A stretch of 34,868 bases of DNA from Gemmatimonadota bacterium (GCA_009838975.1 VXQO01000013.1:1-34868), one strand, 5' to 3'; numbered from the stretch's first letter, positions 25,195 through 34,194 are shown. Numbers and translations: made by a program. Notes: a model not told the origin generated them from the letters alone.

Positions 25195-27630
25195 TCAGGA
25201 CCCGGTGCCGTCGCCGTCGCCATCCGCGGCTGACTGCTTCATCCGGAAGGCCACACTGCCGGTTACCCCAAGAATGAAGGAAGATATCCGGTAGTCGTTT
25301 TCCGCCGCCTCGGCCGCGATCGCGCGGACCGCAGGCTGGTCCCGATAATCTATCGCGCGCCCCAGCGCGTACGCCATGAGACCCTCGGTGAACTGCCGCA
25401 CAATCGGGACCGGCCGCTTGAGCAGGACACGGGACAGGTCGCCCGGCGTCTCGATCTCCGTGCCGTCGTAGTAGGTGCCGCGGGTGTCCAGTTCCGCCCC
25501 GTCCTCGCGGACCCGCCACCGGCCGGTGACATCGAAGTTGTCGAGGGCCAGCCCGATCGGATCGATGAAGTTGTGGCACGACGCGCAGCTCGGGTTCGTG
25601 CTGTGCATTTCGAGACGCTCCCGCGTGGTCAGCGGCTTGCCCTCGATCGAGCTCTCGGTCTCCTCCAGGTCCGGGATCCCGGGCGGCGGCGGTGGCGGCG
25701 GCGCGCCCAGCAGAACCTCCATCACCCACTTGCCGCGCAGTACGGGCGAGGTCCGGTTCCCCAGCGACGTCTGCACCAGCACGCTCCCGTGGCCCAGAAT
25801 GCCGCGCCGGCGGTCGTCCGGGTATGGGACCCGCCGGAACTGCTCGCCCTGCACTCCCTCGATGCCGTAGTGCCGGGCCAGGCGCTCGTTCACGAAGGTG
25901 TAGTCGGCCCGCAGCAGTTCGAGCAAACTGCCGTCCTCGCGCACGAGGTCGTGGAAGAAGACCTCCGTCTCGCGGCGCATCGCGCCGGCCAGCTGGGTGC
26001 TGTAGTTGGGAAACCGGAGCGCGTCCGGGGTGACCTTGTCCACGTCCTGCAGTCGCAGCCACAGCGACGCGAACCGTGTGGCCAGCGCCTCGGCGCGCGG
26101 ATCGGCCAGCATCCGCAGAGCCTGAGCCTCCAGCACGGCCGGGTTCGAGAGCGAACCGTCGCGCGCGGCGGCCAGCAGCTCCGCGTCGGGCGCCCTCCCC
26201 CACAGGAAAAACGACAGACGGGCCGCGAGGTCCCCGGGGGCCACCGGAAAGATCTCGCCGGGCTGCACGTCGGCAGGTTGGCTTTCCATGCGGAAGAGGA
26301 AGTGGGGGGATGAAAGGACGGCTTCCAGCGACGTCCTCACCCCTGCCTCGAACCCGCCGTCCTCGCTTCCGAGGCGGTAGAAGTCGAGAAGGTCGCCCAC
26401 CTCCTCGCCGTCGAGATCGCGGCCGTAGGCGTCGGCCGCCAGCCTCGCGACGATCTCGCGGGCACAGGGCAGTTCCTCGGCGGCGGTCGTGGGACGGCAC
26501 GAGAAGATGCGGCGGCGCGCATCGAAGTCCGAAACGCCGGTCGGGTTGTGCGGCCCCTCCACCGTCAGGCTCATGAGGTGCGGAAGCGATGTCGTGCCGT
26601 AGCTCGTCTCGGTCCCGGTGAGCGACCAGTCGTGCGGCCGGATCAGGTCCTCGTAGGGGCCCTCCATGCGGCGGACGAACGCGGCCACGAGGCGGTGCTC
26701 GCCTGCGCGGATCAGGACCGGTTCCGTGCGGACCGGGAAGCCCTTGCGGCCCTGGAAGTCGATGTTGCCGCCGTAGCGAACCAGCGCGAGGCGCTCGCCG
26801 TTCACCGAGATGTCGATGTCGTGGAAGCGCTCCCCCCATCCCGACATGAACGTCATCTCGAAGGTGTATTCGCCATCGGCCGGGAAGGAGTGCAGCGCGC
26901 TGATGCCGCCGCGCGTGCCGAACGGCGCGCCTTCGACGCGCTCCCACTCGTGCTGCGAGACGGTGGGCGGGTTGGTGTAGGTGACGGTGGTGGGCGCCGC
27001 GTCGCGGTCGCCGACCGCACGGCGCGCGATCTCGCTGGCCGCGGCCAGGTAGGCGTCCATGAGCGTGGGCGACAGGGTCTGCGATGTGGCGATGTTGTCG
27101 AAGCCGGCAGTGATCTGGTCGGCGGGCAGCCATTCTTCCGGGTCGACGGTGAGGCCCAGAAGGTCGTATACGACGCGGGCGTACTCGGCCCGGTTGAGGC
27201 GCTGGAAGGGGCGCGTGCCGGCGTAGGGGCGGATGGCGGCGGCCTCGTCGACGATGTCTTCCAGCGTCTCGGCGAGCGCGGCGAGTGTGTCGGCCGAGGG
27301 TCGGCGGGCTCCGGGCGGCGGCATCATGCCTGCGCGCAGCTTGCGGATCATGCGCTCGGCGGTCTCGGCGTAGTCGTCCGCGCCGGCGACGTCGAAGCCG
27401 ACCAGCGAAAGGTTGCCGCGGAAGCTGCGCTCGTTGTGGCAGCGGGTGCAGTAGCGTTCGACGACCTCGGTGAGGGCGGCGGGGGTGACGGGCGCGGAGA
27501 GCGACTGGGCGGGGGCGGGGAGAGCCGGGACGGACCCGGGGAGCGGGCGCAGCACCGCGTCGGGTGTCCCGCCGGTCCCGGCCACCAGCAATGCGCCGCC
27601 CAGAGCGGCGAGTAGGATAGCGTCTCTCAT
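25195..27630 (-). CDS. DUF1592 domain protein with two c-type haem motifs
   Basis: The 811-residue protein from ATG 27630 has a signal peptide (ILLAALGGALLVAGTGG). A first CxxCH haem site, CTRCH (61-65), sits at the start of the mature part, and the second, CASCH (682-686), lies in the C-terminal region with HNFIDPIGLALDNFD. Between them are the domains of the planctomycete-type DUF1587/1592/1588/1585 array: PFQRLNRAEYARVVYDLLGL, a carbohydrate-binding-like beta region around residues 240-330, and SPHFLFRMES. It is probably a periplasmic dihaem redox protein. The 57 residues that a start at 27798 would add are Arg-rich and non-coding in look. Confidence 0.93.
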   Translation of the reverse strand: MRDAILLAALGGALLVAGTGGTPDAVLRPLPGSVPALPAPAQSLSAPVTPAALTEVVERYCTRCHNERSFRGNLSLVGFDVAGADDYAETAERMIRKLRAGMMPPPGARRPSADTLAALAETLEDIVDEAAAIRPYAGTRPFQRLNRAEYARVVYDLLGLTVDPEEWLPADQITAGFDNIATSQTLSPTLMDAYLAAASEIARRAVGDRDAAPTTVTYTNPPTVSQHEWERVEGAPFGTRGGISALHSFPADGEYTFEMTFMSGWGERFHDIDISVNGERLALVRYGGNIDFQGRKGFPVRTEPVLIRAGEHRLVAAFVRRMEGPYEDLIRPHDWSLTGTETSYGTTSLPHLMSLTVEGPHNPTGVSDFDARRRIFSCRPTTAAEELPCAREIVARLAADAYGRDLDGEEVGDLLDFYRLGSEDGGFEAGVRTSLEAVLSSPHFLFRMESQPADVQPGEIFPVAPGDLAARLSFFLWGRAPDAELLAAARDGSLSNPAVLEAQALRMLADPRAEALATRFASLWLRLQDVDKVTPDALRFPNYSTQLAGAMRRETEVFFHDLVREDGSLLELLRADYTFVNERLARHYGIEGVQGEQFRRVPYPDDRRRGILGHGSVLVQTSLGNRTSPVLRGKWVMEVLLGAPPPPPPPGIPDLEETESSIEGKPLTTRERLEMHSTNPSCASCHNFIDPIGLALDNFDVTGRWRVREDGAELDTRGTYYDGTEIETPGDLSRVLLKRPVPIVRQFTEGLMAYALGRAIDYRDQPAVRAIAAEAAENDYRISSFILGVTGSVAFRMKQSAADGDGDGTGS

Positions 27631-27790
27631 TGGCGTTCGTCCCAACCTCGTGCCGGCAAACTTGTCACAATGCCAAGGTAGGAACGCTCGCCGAGTCCGT
27701 CCATTGCCGGAGACACTCCCGGTGCCGCACCGCCAGGCACGCGATGCCGGTCTCACACGGCTTGGAGGGATCCGGCCCTTGCCGTAGCTT

Positions 27791-27880
27791 GGGGTCACCC
27801 CACCGGCAGGACGTAAACCGATGAAGGAACGACCTCAAGCGACGAGCGCTGCGGCCTGGCGGCGCGGCCGGGGTGACCCC
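27791..27880. promoter_or_regulatory. Pair of GGGGTNACCCC palindromes flanking the toxin-operon start
   Basis: GGGGTCACCCC (27791-27801) lies 19 bases before ATG 27821, and GGGGTGACCCC (27870-27880) lies inside the first gene. Each is a perfect 5-bp palindrome around one base, and the two are exact reverse complements. Their centres are 79 bp apart. This arrangement suggests cooperative binding by an autorepressor. Confidence 0.5.
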
Positions 27881-28282
27881 ACCCCGTGGCTGATGCGTCC
27901 CGTGCTGCCGCCACTGGAGGAGTACGCGGCCGTTCCGTCATTCAGGAAGAGGGCGCCGCTCGATGCTCATGCCATCCGCGCCCTATGGCATGAGCACATG
28001 TCCGGCAGTCCCGTTCGCATGGACCGGGAAGCCCTCCGCATGCGGCGCTGGATGCGTACCGACAGGGATGGGGTCCTCACCCCCGACGAGGAAACCGCGC
28101 TGCACGATTTCTTCGAGGCCCTGCGCGGCATCGATCTCTTCGCCTTTCGCCAGAGCTGCGGTGCGTCGATCTACGAGATCGCTCGCGTGATGCACATCAT
28201 CGAATGCCGGGCCCACTATGCGGTCGGCTGGATGCGCCAGTACCTCTACGAAGACTGGGATGACGAGTGGCGGGCCGGCTGA
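27821..28282 (+). CDS. Unknown 153-residue protein, candidate antitoxin
   Basis: I do not recognise the family. The protein is basic at the N-terminus and acidic at the C-terminus (YLYEDWDDEWRAG), with helices between and a DRDGVLTPDEE stretch that looks like an EF-hand-type loop by chance or design. No helix-turn-helix is obvious. It overlaps the AbiEii-like gene by 16 bases, the usual tight coupling of a toxin and its antitoxin. AbiEii toxins normally pair with a winged-helix AbiEi antitoxin; this protein is not evidently one. The assignment as antitoxin is from position only. Confidence 0.75.
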   Translation: MKERPQATSAAAWRRGRGDPTPWLMRPVLPPLEEYAAVPSFRKRAPLDAHAIRALWHEHMSGSPVRMDREALRMRRWMRTDRDGVLTPDEETALHDFFEALRGIDLFAFRQSCGASIYEIARVMHIIECRAHYAVGWMRQYLYEDWDDEWRAG

Positions 28283-28950
28283 CGCTGGAGCTGTCCGGTG
28301 CGCACGGCGCCGCCCTCGCCGACTTCAGAGGAGTGATTCAAGAGCTGCTGGTGCGGGACTGGTCCACGCTTGTACTTGGCGGCGGCACGGTCCTCGCCAT
28401 GCACTGGAACCACCGGCATAGCACGGACCTCGACTTCGTGGTGGAGGAGGACGAGCCCCCGGAGGCCGGCACATTGCGGGACAGGCTCGAAGCGCTTCAG
28501 CGCCAGGGCCGGATTGATGTCTGGCGATACGCAAGACGGCGATCGGTGATGCTGACGGCTGGCGGCGTAAGGCTGTCGTTCGTGTTTGAGGGCGTCGACG
28601 CAGACGTCTCCACCGAGGGCCGCACCGCGATGGGCGTCAGATGCGAGTCACCCGGCAGCATTCTGACGAGAAAGCTGTTCGGGAGGGTTCTCGATTCCGG
28701 GCAGATGGTGTCCAGGGACTTCTATGACTTCGCCTGGGCCGCACTGCACCGTCCGCCGCTTTGGACGCAGGTGAGCGGGCGTCTGCTCCCGGAGGAGCGC
28801 GGCCGGCTTGTGCGCGAATGTCGGTCGATCGCGCGATCCCGTAAGGGACGGCGAACCGGCCGGCCCGTATTGAGGCCGAGTGATCCGGGGCTGGCCCGGA
28901 ATGTCTGGGTCACCTGTGCGCAACTCCTGGAGGTGGGCTCCAGCACGTGA
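28267..28950 (+). CDS. AbiEii/AbiGii-type nucleotidyltransferase toxin
   Basis: The 227-residue protein starts at GTG 28267 inside the end of the upstream gene. It has the nucleotidyltransferase motif GGGTVLAMHWNHRHSTDLDF (38-57), with Asp 54 and 56 as metal ligands. Further on are the conserved Lys of LTRKLFGR and the RDFYDFAWA motif of the AbiEii family. Such toxins transfer nucleotides to tRNA or other targets and block growth, often as phage defence. The catalytic residues look intact, so it should be active and needs its neighbour or another factor for control. Confidence 0.88.
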   Translation: MAGRLTLELSGAHGAALADFRGVIQELLVRDWSTLVLGGGTVLAMHWNHRHSTDLDFVVEEDEPPEAGTLRDRLEALQRQGRIDVWRYARRRSVMLTAGGVRLSFVFEGVDADVSTEGRTAMGVRCESPGSILTRKLFGRVLDSGQMVSRDFYDFAWAALHRPPLWTQVSGRLLPEERGRLVRECRSIARSRKGRRTGRPVLRPSDPGLARNVWVTCAQLLEVGSST

Positions 28951-29010
28951 ATTGCGGTTCTCTTGCGGGGTGTCCCTACGCGGAAGTGCCCAAGAGATGC
29001 GCATTCCGAT

Positions 29011-29104
29011 ACTTAACATAGGTGTTTAGTAAGTCAGTGCATGCGTTCATCCGTCAAGCCACGGCGCAGGCAACCTCACAGTTTAGTAAACATCTTTGTT
29101 AAGT
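29011..29104. repeat. Two inverted operator-like sites in a convergent gap
   Basis: Bases 29011-29033 and the reverse complement of 29082-29104 agree at 19 of 23 positions. Each copy contains an internal palindrome: TTAACA-N4-TGTTTA at 29014-29029 and TAAACA-N4-TGTTAA at 29087-29102. The second copy is extended by GTTTAGTAAAC. The sites lie between the ends of two convergent genes, 48 bp apart, in AT-rich DNA unlike its surroundings. They are too far apart for a simple terminator stem. Confidence 0.7.
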
Positions 29105-29119
29105 GTTTCGGCATGTGCA

Positions 29120-32100
29120 TCACCAGAGCGCCAGCAACGCCCCCGCCCGGTTCACAATCCGCCCCTCCAGTGCCGTGAACAGCCCGGCGCCGTCGGTAAT
29201 CAGCGAGGTGGCCACCACGCCGCGCCGCACCCCAGCCGCCTCGTAGGCCCGTCGCGCGGCGGCGTCATCGCCCTCGATCTCCGCCACCACACCCTGCAGG
29301 TAGCGCACCAGGCGCACGTCGGGCTCGTAGGGCCGGCCCTGTCCCAGCGACTCGGGCCATAGCAGCGCGGCCTCCAGGTGTTCGCGAGCGCTCGCCGGGC
29401 GTTCGGCCTCCAGTTCGTCGAGCGCTGCGGCCATGTGCGCCAGCTCGTAGAGGCGGTGGCTGTCCCGCGCGTTCTCGGACGGGAGCACATGCGTCTCGGC
29501 CAGCACCTCGATCGCCTCGGCGGAACGATCCACGCCGAGCAGGCCGCGCACATGCAGAAGCGCGAGGTTGAAGTCGCCCGGGAAGTCCCCGCGCGCCTGC
29601 CCCGACAGCGCCACGGCCTCGTCCCACGACCCGGCGTCCTGGGCGTGCCGGATCAGCGCGATGCGCAGGAGGCGGTCCTCCGGATCGAGCTCCACGGCGC
29701 GGGCCAGGTCGCCGCCCGGGTCGCGTCCCCGCGCCTCCTGCAGCAGATAGCCGCGCGCCGCGTACGCCGCCCCGTAGTCGGGCTCGTCGCCCAGGGCGGC
29801 CAGGGTCGCGGCGGCTTCGTCGTCGCGGTCGAGCGCCCAGAGGTTGAGGCCGAGCAGGTAGCGCCACGACCAGTGGTCGCTCTGCTCCGCGGCCCAGCGC
29901 AGGACGGGCAGTGTCTCGGTGCGGAAGGGGAAGACGAAGGCGAGATCATCGTCCGACGGCGCTCCCAGTCCGGAAGCGTCGCGCCGTAGGTGCGCGCGCC
30001 ACGCGGTCGAGAGCGGCCCGCCACCGAGTTCGTCGGCCAAGTCCAGCAGCGCGAGGGCGTCATCCTCCAGCCCGAGGTTCGCGTAGCCGATCGCCAGTTC
30101 CACGAGCGACTGCTCGGGATACTCGCTCCGCATTCCCTCGATCAGCGCACCCTGGCTGCCGCTGCCCGGCCCTGCCAAGTAGCGCTCGGACAGGACGAAA
30201 TGATGAAGCGGATCGATGCCGAGGAACTCTGACCGCGCCCTTTCGGCCGACGCCCCGTCGCCGGTCCGGCGCCCCGCCACCGCCAGCAACTGCCACCCCG
30301 GCACGCTGTACCGGTCGGACTCGATCGCGAGTTCGGCGTACCGCTCTGCCTCGTCCCACTCCCCCGCCCCGGCCATGATCTCGGCCAGCTGCACGTATGC
30401 CGCCGCCCGGAACGCCACCGAGCGCGCCGCCCACCCGAATGCGTCACGCGCATCGGCCTCCATGTCCAACGCCCGGTACAGGTTCCCGGCCAGGAAGTTC
30501 GCCTCGGCGTCGTAGGTGTCGAGCTGGAGCGCCCGGCGCGCATACTCGAGCCCCTCTTCGTAGCGGGCCGCCCTCAGCGCCAGGCCACCCAAGCCTAGCA
30601 GAACCCCGCGATTCCACGGCTCCAGCAAGGCAGCCTCTTCGTAAAGCCCTCGCGCCTCGGCGTGTTGCCGTCCCTTGGCCAGCTCCCGCGCCTCGAAGAC
30701 CAGGCGGTCGGCCTCGGGAATGGAGGACCACGCCGCCGGATCCACTTCGAACGGCCGGTCCAGCATCCGTTCGGACGGATCGGAGCTGTAGTCGAGATCC
30801 AGTTCCGGCAACGCCACCCGGAAGGGGTCGTCGGCCGCGACCTCGAATGTGGCTTCGAAAGGTTCCAGCGCGGCCACATCGACCGTCACGGTGGCAACAA
30901 GATCGTCGCCGGACCACACCTGCAGCGGGGCGTCGACATCGCCGAACGCGTTGACCGCCACCCGCAACTGCGACCCCTCCCGCTCCACATGCATCGCTCC
31001 TTCCCGCGACACGTCGGTCAGGCCTCCGATTCCCTCCACCGGGAACCAGGTCTCGGTCCAGCGGCTCGCCGACACCGGATCGAAGGCGGCCTGCGTGACC
31101 GGGTTGCGATGGTCGCCGGGCTGGTATTGCACGAAGAGCCGCCCGGCCTGGAACTCGACGTACTGGCCGTCCGTGTCGGTGAGGAGGTCCTCCCAGATGC
31201 CGCCGGCGCGGGACAGCGCCCACAGCCACATCTTCTGCCCGGGCATGTCCTCGTAGCGGGCCCAGTGGCCCCAGCCGTAGTCGTCGTCGTGGTAGTAGCC
31301 GCCGAAGAAGTCGTTCAGCTCGCCGACGACGTGATAGGACTTGTTTCCCCCGAAGGCGTTGTTGCGATAGAGCGGCAGGAAGCGGCCCTCTTCGTCGATC
31401 GGCCAGGGGCGCTCCCGGCCCGGGTGCTCCAGGTAGGACCCGCCGGGCACGAAGATCTCCAGGTCGTCCTGCGCGAAGGCCGCCGCGGTCATCCAGTTGT
31501 AGTACGGTTGCTCCAGCGGCATCGGGTTGTACCAGAGCGCGTGGGTCTCGAAGTAGGCCTTGTCGGGCGGCAGCCGGATCTCGACCCGCCAGTGCGTGCG
31601 CGACGGCAGGTCCATCGCGCCGACGAAGGTGCTCACGCTGCCGTCGTCGTTCTCGCGCACCGCGTAGTCGACCGGGGTTGCGGTCGCCGGGGTGTGGCCG
31701 ATGACGCCGAAGTTGAACTCGACGCCGCCCGAGGTCCACGGTCCGCGCAGCGCGATGTCGCGGAATTTCATGACCTCGTTGCGGTAAATGAACTCGTGCC
31801 CCGATTCCTTCACCACCGCGCCCCACACCTTCCCGCCCACTTCGGGAAGGATGAATACCTCGATGAGGTCGTTCTCCATCTTCACAACCTTCCACTCCCG
31901 CGGTTCCGAGGTCGCGGAATACCCCTCGAAGGTGTGGTAGGGGTACAGCCGGCGGTCGGTGGCCAGGATCGGGATCGGGTTGGGGTCCGAGAATGGGTAT
32001 GTGTCGAGGACGCGGGTCTCCTCGGTGATGCGGGCAGGCGGCGGGGAGCCGGGCTCGCAGGCGAGGGCGACAAGGAGGGTCGTGGCGAGCACGAGTGAAC

Positions 32101-32134
32101 GGCGCGGTGCGGCGGAGTAGCGAGAGCGTGGCAT
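29120..32134 (-). CDS. DUF5107 and tetratricopeptide-repeat lipoprotein
   Basis: The 1004-residue protein from ATG 32134 has a lipoprotein signal (SLVLATTLLVALAC, Cys about 26). Residues about 35-380 form a DUF5107-type domain, with KVVKMENDLIEVFILPEVGG and GGVEFNFG, related to galactose-mutarotase-like beta-sandwich folds that bind sugars. From about 520 to the end the sequence is TPR repeats (for example EARGLYEEAALLEPWNRGVL, EEGLEYARRALQLDTYDAEA). It is probably a surface or periplasmic carbohydrate-handling protein. The longer open frame back to 32542 is Arg/Gly-rich without export features and overlaps another gene, so it is rejected as coding. Confidence 0.92.
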   Translation of the reverse strand: MPRSRYSAAPRRSLVLATTLLVALACEPGSPPPARITEETRVLDTYPFSDPNPIPILATDRRLYPYHTFEGYSATSEPREWKVVKMENDLIEVFILPEVGGKVWGAVVKESGHEFIYRNEVMKFRDIALRGPWTSGGVEFNFGVIGHTPATATPVDYAVRENDDGSVSTFVGAMDLPSRTHWRVEIRLPPDKAYFETHALWYNPMPLEQPYYNWMTAAAFAQDDLEIFVPGGSYLEHPGRERPWPIDEEGRFLPLYRNNAFGGNKSYHVVGELNDFFGGYYHDDDYGWGHWARYEDMPGQKMWLWALSRAGGIWEDLLTDTDGQYVEFQAGRLFVQYQPGDHRNPVTQAAFDPVSASRWTETWFPVEGIGGLTDVSREGAMHVEREGSQLRVAVNAFGDVDAPLQVWSGDDLVATVTVDVAALEPFEATFEVAADDPFRVALPELDLDYSSDPSERMLDRPFEVDPAAWSSIPEADRLVFEARELAKGRQHAEARGLYEEAALLEPWNRGVLLGLGGLALRAARYEEGLEYARRALQLDTYDAEANFLAGNLYRALDMEADARDAFGWAARSVAFRAAAYVQLAEIMAGAGEWDEAERYAELAIESDRYSVPGWQLLAVAGRRTGDGASAERARSEFLGIDPLHHFVLSERYLAGPGSGSQGALIEGMRSEYPEQSLVELAIGYANLGLEDDALALLDLADELGGGPLSTAWRAHLRRDASGLGAPSDDDLAFVFPFRTETLPVLRWAAEQSDHWSWRYLLGLNLWALDRDDEAAATLAALGDEPDYGAAYAARGYLLQEARGRDPGGDLARAVELDPEDRLLRIALIRHAQDAGSWDEAVALSGQARGDFPGDFNLALLHVRGLLGVDRSAEAIEVLAETHVLPSENARDSHRLYELAHMAAALDELEAERPASAREHLEAALLWPESLGQGRPYEPDVRLVRYLQGVVAEIEGDDAAARRAYEAAGVRRGVVATSLITDGAGLFTALEGRIVNRAGALLALW

Positions 32135-32469
32135 GGCGATCCGGTTCGGCGGGGTTGGGTGGGATTGGGGAATGTAAGGTTTGTGACTTCGGAAGCGGAT
32201 TCGCTGGCCGGAGTGGTCGGCTCGGGTGCGGGGTTCGGCGACCGGGTGGCGGGCGCCGGGGGCGCGACGCCCGGTGCTGCGCCGACCGCGACCCGGAGGC
32301 GGGGAGACGTGCACAGCTGACCGCGAAAAACGGCCTACCTCGCTTCCTCCGCCGCGGACTCGGCCGCTACCTCGGTGGGGGCCGCCACCTCGGGCCGAAA
32401 CGCCAGGCATCGGAAAACGCCGACGGTCCCGCGTTGCCCGCTCGACGGCACCCCGGGCGGTGTCGTTTG
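32135..32469. other. Intergenic region between the DUF5107-TPR lipoprotein and the TPR fragment
   Basis: These 335 bases have no supported gene on either strand. On the minus strand the TPR-fragment frame stays open for 44 codons past its TGA, ending at TAG 32335-32337 with a Glu/Ala-rich stretch, but the TGA looks like the natural end. No clear promoter pair is seen for the lipoprotein gene. Confidence 0.4.
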
Positions 32470-32760
32470 TCAGCGACTCAACTCCGACAGCTTCGCTCTC
32501 GCCTGCTGCGCCGGCTCGTAGTCTTCGTCGGCGTTCTCCCACACGGCAAGCGCACTCTTCAGGTGCTCCACCGCCGTCCGGGTGTCCCCCTGCGTCTCCA
32601 TCAGCAGCGCCATCTCCAGGTGCGCGAGCGGATCGGCCGGAACCAAGCGCAACGCTTCCCGCAGCTCGGCTTCCGCTTCGTCCAGGGAGCCCGCCCGGCG
32701 CAGCGCGCGTCCCGCCCCACGGTAGTAGCGCCCGTCCGGCGGACGGAAGCGAATTCGCAT
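32470..32760 (-). CDS. TPR protein, probably a 3' fragment of a larger gene
   Basis: The 96-residue frame has two TPR-like repeats (SLDEAEAELREALRLVPADP and the following helix pair) and an ordinary C-terminal end, EPAQQARAKLSELSR. It lacks a signal peptide. Upstream of its ATG the same frame stays open for 24 codons with protein-like sequence (NGWNPPVQSRKFNFHGK) until the recombinase TAG, so a longer protein has probably been cut here. The repeats resemble the C-terminus of the secreted TPR proteins common in this genome type. The intergenic strip to the recombinase contains an 11-bp palindrome AAGTTGAACTT (32771-32781). Confidence 0.7.
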   Translation of the reverse strand: MRIRFRPPDGRYYRGAGRALRRAGSLDEAEAELREALRLVPADPLAHLEMALLMETQGDTRTAVEHLKSALAVWENADEDYEPAQQARAKLSELSR

Positions 32761-32832
32761 CTTCCCATGGAAGTTGAACTTACGAGATTGGACGGGCGGA
32801 TTCCAGCCGTTTGACTCCCGCCGGTTGCGGAT

Positions 32833-33996
32833 CTAGCCGCGAGACCGTCTGCGGGCTTCCAGCGCCTTCCGAAGCTGTCCTTCGTCGGCCTTCTGATAAC
32901 ACTGAAGCACCGTCTTGGCCGTCTTCCAGCCGCCCAGCTCACACAGCACCTTGAGCGGCTGGTCCATCAGGTCGCTGGCGAACTTCCGCCGAAGCGAGTG
33001 CCAGCCCCTTCCCGGCTTGGGCTCCAGCCCCGCCAGCCTCTCGGCTCTGACCCACCACGCTTGCGCCAGCGCGGATCCCATGCACTTCGACGGACTCTTG
33101 GGCGCCGGCATCACCGGAGCTTCCCCGGGTCCGGGGCTGCGCCTCCACGCGTCTTCGAGAACTTCGAGCGCCTCGGCGGTAACGGGCGTCACGTGCTCGT
33201 GCCCCGACTTGTCGTGCTCGGCACGCCAGAGGATGTTCCCTCCCTCGAAGGAGACGTCGGACCACCGAAGTTGGCAGATGGCACCGATGCGGTGGCCGGT
33301 TTCGTGCGCGAGCACGAGCGCGACGCGGAACCGCCAGTCCACCCGCCCGGAGACTTCCAGCAGCGCCCGGTACTCCTCCTCCGTGAGCACCACCCGGGTC
33401 GGGTTCTTCTCCGTGGGCTTCCTGAGGCCCTTGAGCGGGTTCCTGTCGAGCAACAACCGGCCCTGCTCGTCCCTCGACCTCGCGGCCCAGTTGAGAACCG
33501 CGATCAGGAACTTCAGGTCGTATTCGACCATCCGGTCGCTCACGGGCCTGCCGCTCGGTCCGATCCTGCCCGCCCGCCGCTCCCTGATGAAGCGGTCCCA
33601 GTCCCTCTGTGACAGGGTGGCCGGGTCGCGGTTCCGTCCGAAGAAACGGAGGAACATGCGCGTGGCGGTCCGGTCGTAGCGACGAGATTTCCAGCCCTTG
33701 GTGGGCGTCACCTCCTCGCCGTAGATGTCAAAAAGCTCGCCCAGCTTGAGTGGCTCGGGCTCGGCTTCCTGCTTGCCGCTCGGGTCCGGGCCGACGAAGC
33801 CCGCGGCGAATTCGTCCGCCTGCTTCTTCGCCCTCGGCCAATCGCGGTGCCCCAGCGACCGGCTCCGCCTGCGCCCGTTCTCGCGCCACTCAATCTGGAA
33901 GTTGCCGGTCTTCGGGTCCGGGAAGATCCTGACCCGGTTCCGGCCCCATTCGCCGGCGCCGTACGAGCGCCGACTTCGTTTCGTGCGTGCCATCAT
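32833..33996 (-). CDS. Tyrosine recombinase / phage-type integrase
   Basis: The 387-residue protein has an N-terminal arm and SAM-like DNA-binding region and a C-terminal catalytic domain. The first catalytic Arg is R236 in HETGHRIGAI, HSLRR (333-337) supplies the His and second Arg, LGGWKTAK the W position, and Y367 in LQCYQKA the nucleophile. All are intact. The start has AGAGGA five bases upstream; a second ATG three bases later is equivalent. It abuts the truncated TPR gene, as expected for an integrase next to its attachment site. The element it served may extend to the right, beyond the window. Confidence 0.93.
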   Translation of the reverse strand: MMARTKRSRRSYGAGEWGRNRVRIFPDPKTGNFQIEWRENGRRRSRSLGHRDWPRAKKQADEFAAGFVGPDPSGKQEAEPEPLKLGELFDIYGEEVTPTKGWKSRRYDRTATRMFLRFFGRNRDPATLSQRDWDRFIRERRAGRIGPSGRPVSDRMVEYDLKFLIAVLNWAARSRDEQGRLLLDRNPLKGLRKPTEKNPTRVVLTEEEYRALLEVSGRVDWRFRVALVLAHETGHRIGAICQLRWSDVSFEGGNILWRAEHDKSGHEHVTPVTAEALEVLEDAWRRSPGPGEAPVMPAPKSPSKCMGSALAQAWWVRAERLAGLEPKPGRGWHSLRRKFASDLMDQPLKVLCELGGWKTAKTVLQCYQKADEGQLRKALEARRRSRG

Positions 33997-34194
33997 TCGA
34001 TTCCTCTCGATAGATGGACTGCACGATCTGCGCGAACGAAAGGTCGCGTGGGCGGGGGTTTTCCGCTAGTCTTCCGTCAGGCCATCATGGCCCGGTCGAT
34101 GAAACGGCCTTCGGGGGAGTGCGCGGGATCAGCCTTGCGGGGCAGCCGCCACGGGGGCGCTGGGTTCTCCGGTTTGTGGGGGAGCAAGATGTTA

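Noticed and set aside
30662..32098. 478-residue plus-strand open frame
   Set aside because: It is the antisense shadow of the DUF5107-TPR gene, whose domains are clear.
32335..32469. Stop-codon readthrough of the TPR fragment
   Set aside because: The frame stays open for 44 codons after TGA, but the TPR protein ends naturally before it, and high GC makes such extensions common.
32134..32542. N-terminal extension of the DUF5107-TPR protein
   Set aside because: It would bury the lipoprotein signal behind 136 Arg/Gly-rich residues.
32764..32835. Possible tRNA 3' end as an integrase target
   Set aside because: A GTTTGACTCC stretch resembles a T-loop, but the flanking bases do not form a T-stem or an acceptor stem.
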